64,000 bases of DNA from Salinispirillum marinum (GTDB lineage: Bacteria; Pseudomonadota; Gammaproteobacteria; Pseudomonadales; Natronospirillaceae), in the NCBI RefSeq assembly GCF_042651565.1, contig NZ_JBHSDF010000004.1; one strand, given 5' to 3'. Shown piece by piece: positions 42,877-51,924 of this stretch (position 1 is the first letter of the stretch; every line of letters starts with the position of its first letter). The notes under the pieces are model-generated. The model saw only the letters and a list, made by a program, of their open reading frames with translations. It was not told the DNA's origin and searched no databases. A program made the position numbers and the translations under genes.

Positions 42877-44122
42877 AGAAGTTAAAAAGCGTCAAACTCG
42901 CTACCTTTACATAAGTCTGCTGTGCTGCCTCAAGGGCCAAGGTTTCCATTTGCAGTCGGCTGACGGCTTCCGCGTAATCAATGTCGGCCAAGTTCGAGCG
43001 TACATCCTTCGCGACCAAGCCTAAGTCCATGTGAATATCTTTCGTCGTCTCGGCGGTATTTAACCGAGCACCGATCTTAGAACGATAAATCGAGACGTTC
43101 TCAATCGCAGCGTCTATGTTGTCCAGCGAGTCGGCCAGTAAGGTCGCAACTTTGGCGGTATCTTCGGCACTGTCACCCAAGGTCATCAAGCCGCCGACCA
43201 AGCGTTCCATGGTGTACAGAGGCCCTTGTTTTTTGGCGCTTTCGACCACAAAACTATCACCCGGGGCGGGGTTGCCCGTAACGCCGATTTGCAACCCGGC
43301 AAACCCTACCTGCATACCGGGGAAATAGGCTTGGTTGGCCAAGCCCTCAATCACTTTGCCATCGCTGCGTTGCCGTACGGTAAAGTTGGGGCCCGGTGGT
43401 TCAATATCCAGCTCATTATTGAAGGTAATAATGGCGTCTTCCGGAAAGAAAGCAGAGAAGGCTTCTTGGTCGGCAATAATGCCCTGCGAGATCACCCCCA
43501 CCGGCTGCCCGCGGTTCAATTCACTGGCGTAGGTATAAAAGGATGGCTTTTTAACCGGCACATCCAGAAAAATGTCTTTGCCGTTATCGCTCACCGGCAC
43601 GCTGTTGGAGTTGGAGATCCGAATAAGTCGTTGACCTTCATCTCCCTGATAGGTGAAGCCACCACCGGGATTTTTTACAAACGCCTGCGTTTGACCGGAG
43701 AAGCCGGAAAACAGAAATTCACCACTGGCATCCTTACTGTTGACCTGTTGTAGAAATTCGTCGGCGCGCAGTTTAATTTCGGCGGCATAGGCTTGCCGGT
43801 CGGCAATGGTCGTCGTTCCGTTACCCGCCGCTACAGTCAGTTCGCGCACCCGTTGCAGCACCGTTTCCATACCGACCATGATGGACTCTTGGTATTCCAA
43901 GCGACCACGCAATGAATCGATGTTTTTTTCGTATTGTGCCCCTAGCGCAATTTCTTGATCCAATTGCAGAATTCGGCTATTCGCCACCGGATCATCGGCC
44001 GGGGTGACGACTTTGCGGCCGGTACTGACTTGCTCCGATGTCTTCGCCACTTGCGCTTGAAAACGCAATATGTTGTTCAGCGATGACGCTGAAATTTGAT
44101 AGCTGGATAACCGATCCGCCAT
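42869..44122 (-). CDS. flgL: Hook-filament junction protein FlgL (HAP3)
   Basis: FlgL joins the FlgK ring to the first flagellin turns. The 417-residue sequence starts MADRLSSYQISASSLNNILRFQAQ after GAGGG with a seven-base spacer, and ends RLQMETLALEAAQQTYVKVASLTLFNFLR, the flagellin-like terminal helices. The middle includes IDSLRGRLEYQESIMVGMETVLQRVRELTVAAGNG. At 417 residues it is near the normal 300-430 range, in contrast to its two assembly neighbours FlgK (1020) and FliC (1226). It follows flgK. Confidence 0.95.
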   Translation of the reverse strand: MADRLSSYQISASSLNNILRFQAQVAKTSEQVSTGRKVVTPADDPVANSRILQLDQEIALGAQYEKNIDSLRGRLEYQESIMVGMETVLQRVRELTVAAGNGTTTIADRQAYAAEIKLRADEFLQQVNSKDASGEFLFSGFSGQTQAFVKNPGGGFTYQGDEGQRLIRISNSNSVPVSDNGKDIFLDVPVKKPSFYTYASELNRGQPVGVISQGIIADQEAFSAFFPEDAIITFNNELDIEPPGPNFTVRQRSDGKVIEGLANQAYFPGMQVGFAGLQIGVTGNPAPGDSFVVESAKKQGPLYTMERLVGGLMTLGDSAEDTAKVATLLADSLDNIDAAIENVSIYRSKIGARLNTAETTKDIHMDLGLVAKDVRSNLADIDYAEAVSRLQMETLALEAAQQTYVKVASLTLFNFLR

Positions 44123-44186
44123 GGTGGTGCCCTCAAAAATCACTCATTCGGCCGCCGCAAACGCTGCAGTGAGCCCTAAAAATTCA

Positions 44187-47100
44187 TTAAAACGCGGCCA
44201 ACAAGGCATTAAAGACTTCTTGCGCAATGCGTATCATCTGTGCGTTGGCGTTGTAAGCCTGCTCAAATCTAACCAAGCGCGCGGCTTCTTCATCCAAATT
44301 AACCCCGGAGACCTGCTGCTGAGCCGCTACGGATTGATCCAAGGACACGCGCGATGTATCCGTGTTTACCTGGGCTTGCCGGGTTGATAGCCCGATCTGT
44401 TGTATCAGTTGCGAATAGGCATCGTTGAAATTCAGCCCGCCGTCTCGCCCACTCAGCGTTTTCTTGGTTTGCAGATCAATCATGCGTTCCGAGTTGCGGT
44501 TATCTGCACTGGGGTCTTTGTTGTAGCCAATATTAAAGCGATCTCCGGCTTCCGGCCGGCCGTCAATTTCAAATTGATAGCCCGTGAAGGTAGGTTGCGC
44601 GACAGGATTACCGCCAAACAGATTGCCATACGATGGCTCTGAAGCCAGCGAAATGCCTTCATCCATGCGCACATCCACCTGTCCGCCCATGGTCAGCTTT
44701 TGGGAGGCATTCTCGCCCAAGCCTTCCACCTTCATCACCACCTTGAAGCTCATGTTGCCGCGCTCATCAATAGAGACAGCAACACGTCCCGGTGCGTCAG
44801 CACCGTTCAACCAAGGATCATTACGCTTTATCCGCTCTTGCGACGCCAACTCGGCTTCAATCTTTTGCGCAATACCCAATTGCAACTCTTCACCGGTTGC
44901 ATAGTTATCGGTCAGTTCGATGGAAGCTTTATCACCATAGGGTGTGGTGAATTCGTAAAGGTAAGGCCCACGGTCAGAAAAATCGAAGCCACGATTGGCA
45001 CTGAGTAACCCGCGCGTATCCGCACCGATAGCATCCAGAAACGTCTCCTGGCCATTACTGATTTCCAAACTGTCGCCTGCGCCTACTGCGCCACCCAGTT
45101 CACGGTCACCCTTGTATTCGATGCGAATATCTTCGCCGGTGGAAGAGAAAATCCGCACTGATTCACCGTCACTGACGGCCGTAATTCCCAATTCTTCCAA
45201 GGCGTAACTGCTGTTAATGCGACCCGCGATAAAACTTGGGGTAATCGGGTCTGGAACATCGCGTTCAAAACCCGGTTTGAAGATGCCCTGCACCTCCCCA
45301 ACCGTTTCACCCAACATGGTGATGTCGACACCATTGATGAAAATCTCGGTGCGTAAATCGCCATTTTCCGGCGGACTGGCGAACTGAAAATTGGATAATT
45401 CTACTTCGGTAAATGCTCGCGCACTGACACCGGAAATAGCACTTACCGCAGCGGCTACTTCAGCGGCCGTCGCCCCTGCCGGTATTGACAGCCGCTCAAG
45501 CAGTTGCGGCTCACCATCCGCACCTATTGTTTGAAACGTCACACGCTCGGCATTGAACCCATTATTCGGCCAAAAATCGGGTTGACTGGCGGACTGTGTG
45601 AAGGGCACCTTGGGTAGCCAACCAGCATTACTCGTGACCTGAGTTTCACCCACATTGTTGGAGAACAATGCGTTAGCGACACCCGGCGTAAAGGGTAAAT
45701 TACGCATCGGCGGTTGCAATTGGCGTGGTCGCTGAGGATCACTGTTATCCAATAAGCTGTACGACGTAGGGGTATTGAACACCACGAGTATGGGCGGCGA
45801 TAACTCCCCCGGTACGGCAAATGAATCCGTATTGGCATCCAATAAAACACCTTGGTTAATATCACCGGTGCCTTGATTGGATAAACTCGCACCCCCACTG
45901 ATGGGCATCGCAAAGGCCAATTCTGCCGGTTGTTTCAAGACTTGAGAAAAATCGCGTGCACCGCTACGCGTGGGTTGAAACAAGAAACGGTCTCCGGCTT
46001 GAAAACTGCCGGACACGAGTTTTACCTCGACCCCTTCAAAGCTCAACGTGGCCGGACGCTCACCTGAAATAACGCCGTTACTGACCACTTCACCATCATC
46101 CACCCGAATGATTTCATAGTTGGCATCGCGCGGGCCGGTGAAACGCATTTCATAGTCACTGGTGGAAAGCTGGTTGATGTCACGAATATAGACTTCCACT
46201 ACACGGTCGGTTGGTCGTGCATTGTTAAAGTTGTACTGCACCCGGCCCCGTGCCAATGCTACATCGTTGTAGTCGGTAAACATATCAGAGCCAAAGTTGC
46301 CGAACAGGTTGATGCCTACCGCTTGTTGTTCGTTAAACGCCGTGGCCACCCCAATGGCTACCCGCCCTAAATAGTTCAGGGCCTCGTCCAGGTTTTCATT
46401 ACGGAATTTGAGCACACCACCAATTTGTCCACCGGATACAATGTCTGTTACCACGGTGCGTTCTTTGCGGTTTAGGTAGACCAAGTCAAACCGACTCGGG
46501 TCTTTAATACCCGGCTGCACTTCTATGCGGTTGAACTCGTACCCCAACACCAGTGCTTGCCCGGAGCCGATGTAGACATCGTAATTGCCATCGGCTTCCA
46601 CGACATCCACACCGACCAGCTCGGAGAGCTGTCGCACCAGCTCATCCCGCTTATCCAGTAGCTCATTGGGTGGCGCGCGCCGGGCGTCACCAACCGAGTT
46701 GGCGATGTCTTGGTTCAACTGCGCGATGGACTGGGAAATGGTGTTCACTTCACCGGCAAAACTTTGCAGCTGGTTATTGATGGTGGTGTTTTGTTGGTCC
46801 ATACGCTCATAGACCAAATTAAAACGATCCTGCAACACACTGGCGGAACCCAGAAAGGCTTCCCGTGCGGGTATAAACCCAGGGCTGTCCGATGCCGTTT
46901 GCAAGGCTGAAAAGAACTCGGTCAAGACCGGGCCAATGCCGGTCCGTTCATCGCCCAAGAGTTTGTTGATTTGATCAATGTTGTCCCGATACGACTCAAA
47001 CCCTTTAAATTGCTGCGTATCCGTGCGCAGTTGTTCCGTCGCAAAGCGGTCATAGAGCCGACGAATAGTGGTAATTTCAACCCCGGAACCCACATACCCG

Positions 47101-47249
47101 ACACCCATAAACTGAGAATCAGCCGAATTCACCACCACTTCCTGGCGGCTATAGCCGGGCGTGTTGGCGTTGGAAATGTTATTACCTATAACCTCCAGGT
47201 GCTTTTGCGATGCACTCAACCCGGTCAGGGCAGAATTCAGTAAGCTCAT
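44187..47249 (-). CDS. flgK: Enlarged hook-filament junction protein FlgK (HAP1)
   Basis: FlgK forms the first junction layer on top of the hook. At 1020 residues it is well above the 550-680 typical of the family. The N-terminal part (1-430: SLLNSALTGLSASQKHLEVIGNNISNANTPGYSR) and C-terminal part (880-1020, ending VRFEQAYNANAQMIRIAQEVFNALLAAF) are canonical. An interior region, about 500-870, is extra. Residues 585-712 align with a module in FlgE (1116-1218). The start overlaps flgJ by 4 bp (ATGA). Confidence 0.96.
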   Translation of the reverse strand: MSLLNSALTGLSASQKHLEVIGNNISNANTPGYSRQEVVVNSADSQFMGVGYVGSGVEITTIRRLYDRFATEQLRTDTQQFKGFESYRDNIDQINKLLGDERTGIGPVLTEFFSALQTASDSPGFIPAREAFLGSASVLQDRFNLVYERMDQQNTTINNQLQSFAGEVNTISQSIAQLNQDIANSVGDARRAPPNELLDKRDELVRQLSELVGVDVVEADGNYDVYIGSGQALVLGYEFNRIEVQPGIKDPSRFDLVYLNRKERTVVTDIVSGGQIGGVLKFRNENLDEALNYLGRVAIGVATAFNEQQAVGINLFGNFGSDMFTDYNDVALARGRVQYNFNNARPTDRVVEVYIRDINQLSTSDYEMRFTGPRDANYEIIRVDDGEVVSNGVISGERPATLSFEGVEVKLVSGSFQAGDRFLFQPTRSGARDFSQVLKQPAELAFAMPISGGASLSNQGTGDINQGVLLDANTDSFAVPGELSPPILVVFNTPTSYSLLDNSDPQRPRQLQPPMRNLPFTPGVANALFSNNVGETQVTSNAGWLPKVPFTQSASQPDFWPNNGFNAERVTFQTIGADGEPQLLERLSIPAGATAAEVAAAVSAISGVSARAFTEVELSNFQFASPPENGDLRTEIFINGVDITMLGETVGEVQGIFKPGFERDVPDPITPSFIAGRINSSYALEELGITAVSDGESVRIFSSTGEDIRIEYKGDRELGGAVGAGDSLEISNGQETFLDAIGADTRGLLSANRGFDFSDRGPYLYEFTTPYGDKASIELTDNYATGEELQLGIAQKIEAELASQERIKRNDPWLNGADAPGRVAVSIDERGNMSFKVVMKVEGLGENASQKLTMGGQVDVRMDEGISLASEPSYGNLFGGNPVAQPTFTGYQFEIDGRPEAGDRFNIGYNKDPSADNRNSERMIDLQTKKTLSGRDGGLNFNDAYSQLIQQIGLSTRQAQVNTDTSRVSLDQSVAAQQQVSGVNLDEEAARLVRFEQAYNANAQMIRIAQEVFNALLAAF
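45114..45497 (-). repeat. FlgK module shared with FlgE
   Basis: Encodes FlgK residues 585-712: ERLSIPAGATAAEVAAAVSA, ISGVSARAFTEVEL, EIFINGVDITML, ITAVSDGESVRIFSSTGEDI. The same blocks in the same order occur at FlgE 1116-1218. The DNA itself is diverged, so this is an old exchange or duplication. Confidence 0.75.
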
Positions 47250-48280
47250 GGCTGCTCTCCTAGAACGGCTAAGGTTTGATGAAACAGCGCGTCCATCATC
47301 GGACTTTGGGCAATGCGTTGTATTTTCTCGGCATATTGCGGATCAGTCGCATAGCCTGCGGCTTGCAAGGCTTCAACATAGGCAGCACCATCATCGGCGA
47401 CAGCGAGCGCCTCGGCATAACGCGGGCTACTGCTGAGGAACTGGCGATAATCGGCAAAACTTTGATCCAGACTCTCATAGGCCCGGAAGGCCGCCTGAAC
47501 GTTGACCGGCCGTCCGGCCAGATACTCCTTGGTGGTTACCGTAGCGCGATCACCAGACCAACGATGATCGGCCTTGATGTTAAATAGATTGTGGCTGCTG
47601 TCACCATCGGCCCGACTGATTACGTGACGACCCCAACCGGTTTCCAACGCCGCCTGCGCCACCAAATAACGAGGGTCGGCATTCATTTCTTCCGCCACGG
47701 CCGCCGCGTGCGGTATCACCGCTGCCACAAAGTCTTCCGGCGTGTTGAACAGCGCCTGCTTTTGTTCGGCGGTTAAATTCGATTCGGGTGACATTGATGA
47801 CAGAGATTCCAATAACTCCGTATCACCAGGACTGGTTACCGACGGCAGAGTATTCGCTTCGGGTGCCCGCAAGGTGGCCGGTAAAATTGCCCGTCCATGC
47901 CGGTCAAGCGGCAACACATCCGGCGAACCATTGCCGCCTTTTGCTCGTTGAGCTTGGCTGCTCAATTGTTGATAAAGTGCATCGGCCAACCCCATGCCGC
48001 CCTGTTGCGACATGTTCAGCGACATCTGTTCATCCAGCATTTGTTCGTAGAACTCGGTTTCGTAGGAGCTCAGGAAACTGTCGGGGTTCAGGGTTTTCGT
48101 GGCTTCACGCATGCTTTTCATGATCATCTGCGTGAACATGGACTCAAATTGCTCGGCAACGGCACGCAGCGCGCCTTCTTCGTCACTGCCGGCCTGCCGC
48201 TTGATCGACTCAAGTCCTTGCAGGTCGGTGTAGACAAAGGCGTTGCTGGATGCTGTATTACTGAAGCTATTTAAGGCCAT
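47246..48280 (-). CDS. flgJ: Flagellar rod cap/peptidoglycan hydrolase FlgJ
   Basis: FlgJ caps the growing rod and cuts peptidoglycan to let it pass. The 344-residue bifunctional form has the N-terminal rod-cap domain (about 20-105; AEQFESMFTQMIMKSMREATK, YETEFYEQMLDEQMSLNMSQQGG) and a C-terminal beta-N-acetylglucosaminidase domain (about 185-335; YLVAQAALETGWGRHVI with the catalytic Glu, SHNLFNIKADHRWSGD). It starts a unit with flgK and flgL driven by a sigma-54 promoter at 48316-48331. Confidence 0.97.
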   Translation of the reverse strand: MALNSFSNTASSNAFVYTDLQGLESIKRQAGSDEEGALRAVAEQFESMFTQMIMKSMREATKTLNPDSFLSSYETEFYEQMLDEQMSLNMSQQGGMGLADALYQQLSSQAQRAKGGNGSPDVLPLDRHGRAILPATLRAPEANTLPSVTSPGDTELLESLSSMSPESNLTAEQKQALFNTPEDFVAAVIPHAAAVAEEMNADPRYLVAQAALETGWGRHVISRADGDSSHNLFNIKADHRWSGDRATVTTKEYLAGRPVNVQAAFRAYESLDQSFADYRQFLSSSPRYAEALAVADDGAAYVEALQAAGYATDPQYAEKIQRIAQSPMMDALFHQTLAVLGEQP

Positions 48281-48315
48281 ACCATTCTCTGTTACAGATT
48301 CACTGTAGTTGTATC

Positions 48316-48331
48316 AGCAAATGGCGTGCCA
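48316..48331 (-). promoter_or_regulatory. Sigma-54 promoter of flgJKL
   Basis: The minus strand reads TGGCACGCCATTTGCT, a near-perfect GG-N10-GC sigma-54 promoter 35 bp before the flgJ start. It separates flgJKL from the flgFGHI run upstream. Confidence 0.85.
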
Positions 48332-48394
48332 GAAGGGGATTGTGGGATTGAGTCGTGGGTAAGTTTGTGAAATTCGTATGCCAGTGCATAGTAG

Positions 48395-48481
48395 GCCAAA
48401 CTGGCGGAGAGTATATGCCTTAAGGCGCGACTCCCGGCCTGCCCTGGAGCGCCGTAGGCATATACTCTACGGCTGTTTGGC
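48395..48481. repeat. 87-bp imperfect palindrome between flgI and flgJ
   Basis: Outer arms GCCAAAC/GTTTGGC, central arms AGAGTATATGCCT/AGGCATATACTCT (13 bp perfect) and inner GGCGC/GCGCC plus CTCC/GGAG can fold into one long hairpin. It has no T-run of length, so it is not a plain terminator. It could be a mobile palindromic element (REP or MITE type) that stabilises the flgI mRNA end. Confidence 0.75.
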
Positions 48482-48497
48482 GGATAAAAGAGACGGA

Positions 48498-49595
48498 TTA
48501 AATGACAATCAACTCAGCGTTCAACGCACCGGCCTGCTTCATGGCTTCTAGAATTGCCATCAAGTCACTGGGCGACGCACCCACTTCATTTACCGCCGTC
48601 ACCACGTCTTCCAACGTTGCTGTTGGGCCAAATAGGAACATGCGGTTTTCTTCTTCATCGATAGCGATTTCCGCATCCGGTACTACCACGGTTTCACCCT
48701 CGGTAAAGGGTTCAGGCTGCGCTACCTGTAAGGTTTGGTCGATGGTTACCGTCAAATTGCCATGCGTAATGGCCACCGGCGAAATGCGCACATGCTGACC
48801 GATCACGATGGTGCCCGTGCGTGAATTCACAATCACTTTCGCCCGGCCTTCACCCTGCTGCACTTCCAAGTTTTCCAGCACTGCCAAAAAAGAAACCCGT
48901 TGATTCGAATCACGCGGCGCGGTCACCCGCACGCTACCGGCGTCCATCGCATAAGCGCTGTTGGGGCCCAACAGATCATTAATCGTCTGCGCCATGCGAG
49001 TTGCCGTCGTAAAATCCGCACGGTTCAAATTAAACGTAAGGTAATCGCCTTCGTTAAAGCCGCTGGCAACTTCACGCTCAACGATAGCACCACCGGGGAT
49101 ACGCCCCGCGCTCGGTACGTTGACGGTGATGCTGGACCCATCAGCCCCTTCGGCTCCGAAACCACCCACCAACAAATTACCTTGCGCCACGGCATAGGTG
49201 TTCCCGTCTGCGCCACGTAACGGGGCCAACAACAAGCTGCCGCCGCGCAGCGAACTGGCATTGCCCAACGAGGATACCGTGACATCAATCGGCTGCCCTG
49301 ATCGGGCAAAGGCTGGCAAGGTGGCATGAATGGATACTGCGGCCACGTTGCGTAAACGCGGGTCTACGCCTTCCGGAATGGTGATGCCAAATTGCGCCAT
49401 CATGTTGCTGAAGGTTTGGTTGGTAAAGGGCGCACGATCACCCGTGCCGTCAAGACCCACCACCAAGCCGTAACCCACCAGTTGGTTGTCGCGCACACCC
49501 GCGACGGACGCGATGTCTTTGATGCGGTCAGCCACGGCCACGGTAGACAAACAACCCAACACACCCAGCCATAACAATCGATTTAATACACGCAT
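48498..49595 (-). CDS. flgI: Flagellar P-ring protein FlgI
   Basis: FlgI builds the peptidoglycan-layer ring. The mature part is typical: DRIKDIASVAGVRDNQLVGYGLVVGLDGTGD, FTNQTFSNMMAQFGI and the ending LMAILEAMKQAGALNAELIVI. I start at MRVLNRLLWLGVLGC, giving a signal peptide cut after AVA and a total of 365 residues, the family length; an ATG four codons upstream is an alternative. The chaperone FlgA is encoded in the same window. It follows an unrecognised secreted-protein gene instead of directly following flgH. Confidence 0.96.
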   Translation of the reverse strand: MRVLNRLLWLGVLGCLSTVAVADRIKDIASVAGVRDNQLVGYGLVVGLDGTGDRAPFTNQTFSNMMAQFGITIPEGVDPRLRNVAAVSIHATLPAFARSGQPIDVTVSSLGNASSLRGGSLLLAPLRGADGNTYAVAQGNLLVGGFGAEGADGSSITVNVPSAGRIPGGAIVEREVASGFNEGDYLTFNLNRADFTTATRMAQTINDLLGPNSAYAMDAGSVRVTAPRDSNQRVSFLAVLENLEVQQGEGRAKVIVNSRTGTIVIGQHVRISPVAITHGNLTVTIDQTLQVAQPEPFTEGETVVVPDAEIAIDEEENRMFLFGPTATLEDVVTAVNEVGASPSDLMAILEAMKQAGALNAELIVI

Positions 49596-49672
49596 GAGGT
49601 TAACCATTTTTTGACACACGAAGATATACCGAAGAAAGAGCAATTTTCATGCCGTAAAACCACCCGAAAATT

Positions 49673-50314
49673 TCATTCCTCCGGACTGAAGCGACGCCAG
49701 AGCAGCATGGCCTCTTCCGCATCCTGCAGGCGGCTGATCGCCTGTCCGCAGAGTGTTCTGGAGTTTCCAGGATCTGGCAGTGCCACCCAACGCAAGCAGT
49801 GTTCACCGGCCTGTTCGGCCGCACCCTCCATTGCCGCGTTATCAACAGCAGCACCAAAGCTTTCACGCAGCAATAGCCCTTCATCCAACCAACCTATGAC
49901 CTGCCCACTGGACTGTTGATTCGCCGTCCCGATCATTTGGTATGTTTGCTGCCAGAGGGGTAGAACAGGCTGTTCTTGATTCAGAAAATTTTCTGTGGCC
50001 AGCAGAGCGATGTGCTGTGGTCCACCGAAGCCGAAGGCCTCAAGCAGAACGTATTGACCGTTGTCACTTAATGTCCAGTTCCCCAACCGATAATAGTCCG
50101 ATACCCAAACCGCGTCGCGCTCGCCACCGGAGTCCACCCACCAAAGCTGGGCGTTCAACGTATTCAATGCACATAACCGTTGGCCAAGACCAATAGCTGC
50201 GCATTGCGCCGTGACATCTACGGATCGGGTTGGTTGGGTCGTTTGTGACCAAGCGAATGAGCAGACGAAGCTCAACCACAGCAATAGGGACACCAGTGGG
50301 TAAAGAGGACGCAT
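49673..50314 (-). CDS. Unrecognised secreted protein between flgH and flgI
   Basis: I do not recognise this 213-residue protein. A signal peptide is clear (MRPLYPLVSLLLWLSFVCSFAWS, cut near residue 23). The mature part has four cysteines (38, 48, 173, 189), suggesting two disulfides in the periplasm, and a beta-rich sequence with Trp/Gly-rich turns (LWWVDSGGERDAVWVSDYYRLGNWTL). The ATG follows AGGA at nine bases. It is transcribed with flgF-flgI, so a role around the P- or L-ring is an inference. It does not look like FlgO, FlgP or FlgT to me. Confidence 0.7.
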   Translation of the reverse strand: MRPLYPLVSLLLWLSFVCSFAWSQTTQPTRSVDVTAQCAAIGLGQRLCALNTLNAQLWWVDSGGERDAVWVSDYYRLGNWTLSDNGQYVLLEAFGFGGPQHIALLATENFLNQEQPVLPLWQQTYQMIGTANQQSSGQVIGWLDEGLLLRESFGAAVDNAAMEGAAEQAGEHCLRWVALPDPGNSRTLCGQAISRLQDAEEAMLLWRRFSPEE

Positions 50315-50373
50315 AACCTGTAATCCTAAGATAGGGTGGGCACAACCCTGTACCCACCGGCATTCAATGCCCT

Positions 50374-51066
50374 TTAGAACGGAAACCAACCGCTGTTCAG
50401 CGCGCGGGTCAACCAGCCCTGACGCGTAGAATCTGCCAATTCTCCCGTACCGCTGTAAGCAATGCGCGCATCCGCCAGTTTACTGGACGCCACGGTGTTG
50501 TCCAAATTGATGTCCTCCGGCCGAATCATCCCGGTAACCCGCAAATACTCTTCCCCACGCGTCAACGTGATCCATTTTTCGCCCTGCACGCGCAACACGC
50601 CGTTGGGATAGACCTCCGCCACCGTGACACTGATCGCGCCTTCTAAGCGGTTGCTCTGGTTGGCTTGCCCACTGCCCGCAAAACTGCGGTCGCCATTCAC
50701 ACTGGCGGACAATGCATTATTCAATACCCGCAACTCGTTGCCACCAATCACCGGGGCGCGCAAATCGGCTTCCGAAGATTTACTCGAATTTGTCTGACTG
50801 GATTTTTGCGATACCGTCCGCTCGTCCAGAATAATGGTGATCACATCGCCGACACGGTGGGCATTCTTATCGCCATAAAGCTGAATACCATAGGCCTGCG
50901 CGTAAATAGACCCATTGGCCGGTGGCGGTGTCATGCTGGTTTGCACGGGCACGGGCGCCCATGCGGGTTCATCTGGCCGTTCATCCAACTTCAGCTCACC
51001 GGTTGAGGTGCAGCCGCTGATCACAGCGGCACCTACCAACAACGTCAGGATTCTTATCGGTTTCAT
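50374..51066 (-). CDS. flgH: Flagellar L-ring lipoprotein FlgH
   Basis: FlgH forms the outer-membrane ring. The 230-residue precursor has a lipoprotein signal with lipobox cysteine 19 (VGAAVISGC). The body contains YGDKNAHRVGDVITIILDERTVSQKSS and VLRVQGEKWITLTRGEEYLRVTGMIRPEDI, both conserved in FlgH, and ends in RQGWLTRALNSGWFPF. I start at MKPIRIL, which has GAGGAGG upstream. Normal size, so the outer-membrane bushing is not visibly adapted to a thicker hook. Confidence 0.97.
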   Translation of the reverse strand: MKPIRILTLLVGAAVISGCTSTGELKLDERPDEPAWAPVPVQTSMTPPPANGSIYAQAYGIQLYGDKNAHRVGDVITIILDERTVSQKSSQTNSSKSSEADLRAPVIGGNELRVLNNALSASVNGDRSFAGSGQANQSNRLEGAISVTVAEVYPNGVLRVQGEKWITLTRGEEYLRVTGMIRPEDINLDNTVASSKLADARIAYSGTGELADSTRQGWLTRALNSGWFPF

Positions 51067-51123
51067 CGTTTCTGCCTCCTCGTCAGGCATCGCGGTAGCG
51101 GATTTCGTTACCCGCCGCTACGA

Positions 51124-51909
51124 TTAAAGATTCTGCGTAATAGAGCCCAGCATCTGGTCGGCGGTGGACACTACTTTCGAGTTCATTTCATAGGCGCGCT
51201 GGGTGGAAATCATGTCGACCATTTCTTCCACGATCTTCACGTTAGAGGTTTCCAACGCCCCTTGAATGATGGCCCCAAAACCATCAAATGCCGGTACACC
51301 TTGTTGTGGCGCACCTGAGGCTGCAGTCTCTAGGAACATGTTGTTGCCGATGGCTTGCAGACCTGCCGGGTTGATGAAGTCCACCACTTCAACCTGACCG
51401 ATCTCAATCGGCAAGTTGTCACCGGCAAAGACAGCGGTCACGATGCCATCGCTGCCGATGGTGAGCGTTTTGGTTTGCTCTGGCACCACCAAGCCCGGTT
51501 CAAGTAAGGCACCGGACGCGGTAACAATTTCACCATCGGCATTGATATGGAAGGTGCCGTCACGGGTGTAACTGGCGTTGCCATCCGGCAACAAAATCTG
51601 GAAAAAACCGCGTCCATTGATCGCCAAATCCAGTGGGTTTTCGGTAACTTCCAAATCCCCTTGGCTAAACTCTTTTTGCGTACCCACAATGCGTACACCC
51701 GTACCCAACTGCAAACCGGACGGCAGTTGATTGTTCTGGTTTTCCTGCGCACCGGGCTGGCGTTGAATTTGATAGATCAAGTCCTGAAACACCGCGCGGT
51801 CTTTTTTGAAACCGGTGGTGCTGACGTTGGCCAAGTTGTTGGAGATGGTTGACAGGTTCATGTCCTGTGCTTCCAACCCCGTTTTACTAACCCACAGTGC
51901 CTTCATCAT
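51124..51909 (-). CDS. flgG: Flagellar distal rod protein FlgG
   Basis: FlgG is the distal rod driveshaft. Its 261-residue length is standard, with the N-terminal MMKALWVSKTGLEAQDMNLSTISNNLANVSTTGFKKDRAVFQDL and the C-terminal NVKIVEEMVDMISTQRAYEMNSKVVSTADQML rod/hook helices. AGGAG lies nine bases before the ATG. Because FlgG and FlgE stack end to end, its ordinary size makes the giant FlgE adjoining it more striking. Confidence 0.97.
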   Translation of the reverse strand: MMKALWVSKTGLEAQDMNLSTISNNLANVSTTGFKKDRAVFQDLIYQIQRQPGAQENQNNQLPSGLQLGTGVRIVGTQKEFSQGDLEVTENPLDLAINGRGFFQILLPDGNASYTRDGTFHINADGEIVTASGALLEPGLVVPEQTKTLTIGSDGIVTAVFAGDNLPIEIGQVEVVDFINPAGLQAIGNNMFLETAASGAPQQGVPAFDGFGAIIQGALETSNVKIVEEMVDMISTQRAYEMNSKVVSTADQMLGSITQNL

Positions 51910-51924
51910 GATGCGGTTCTCCTA

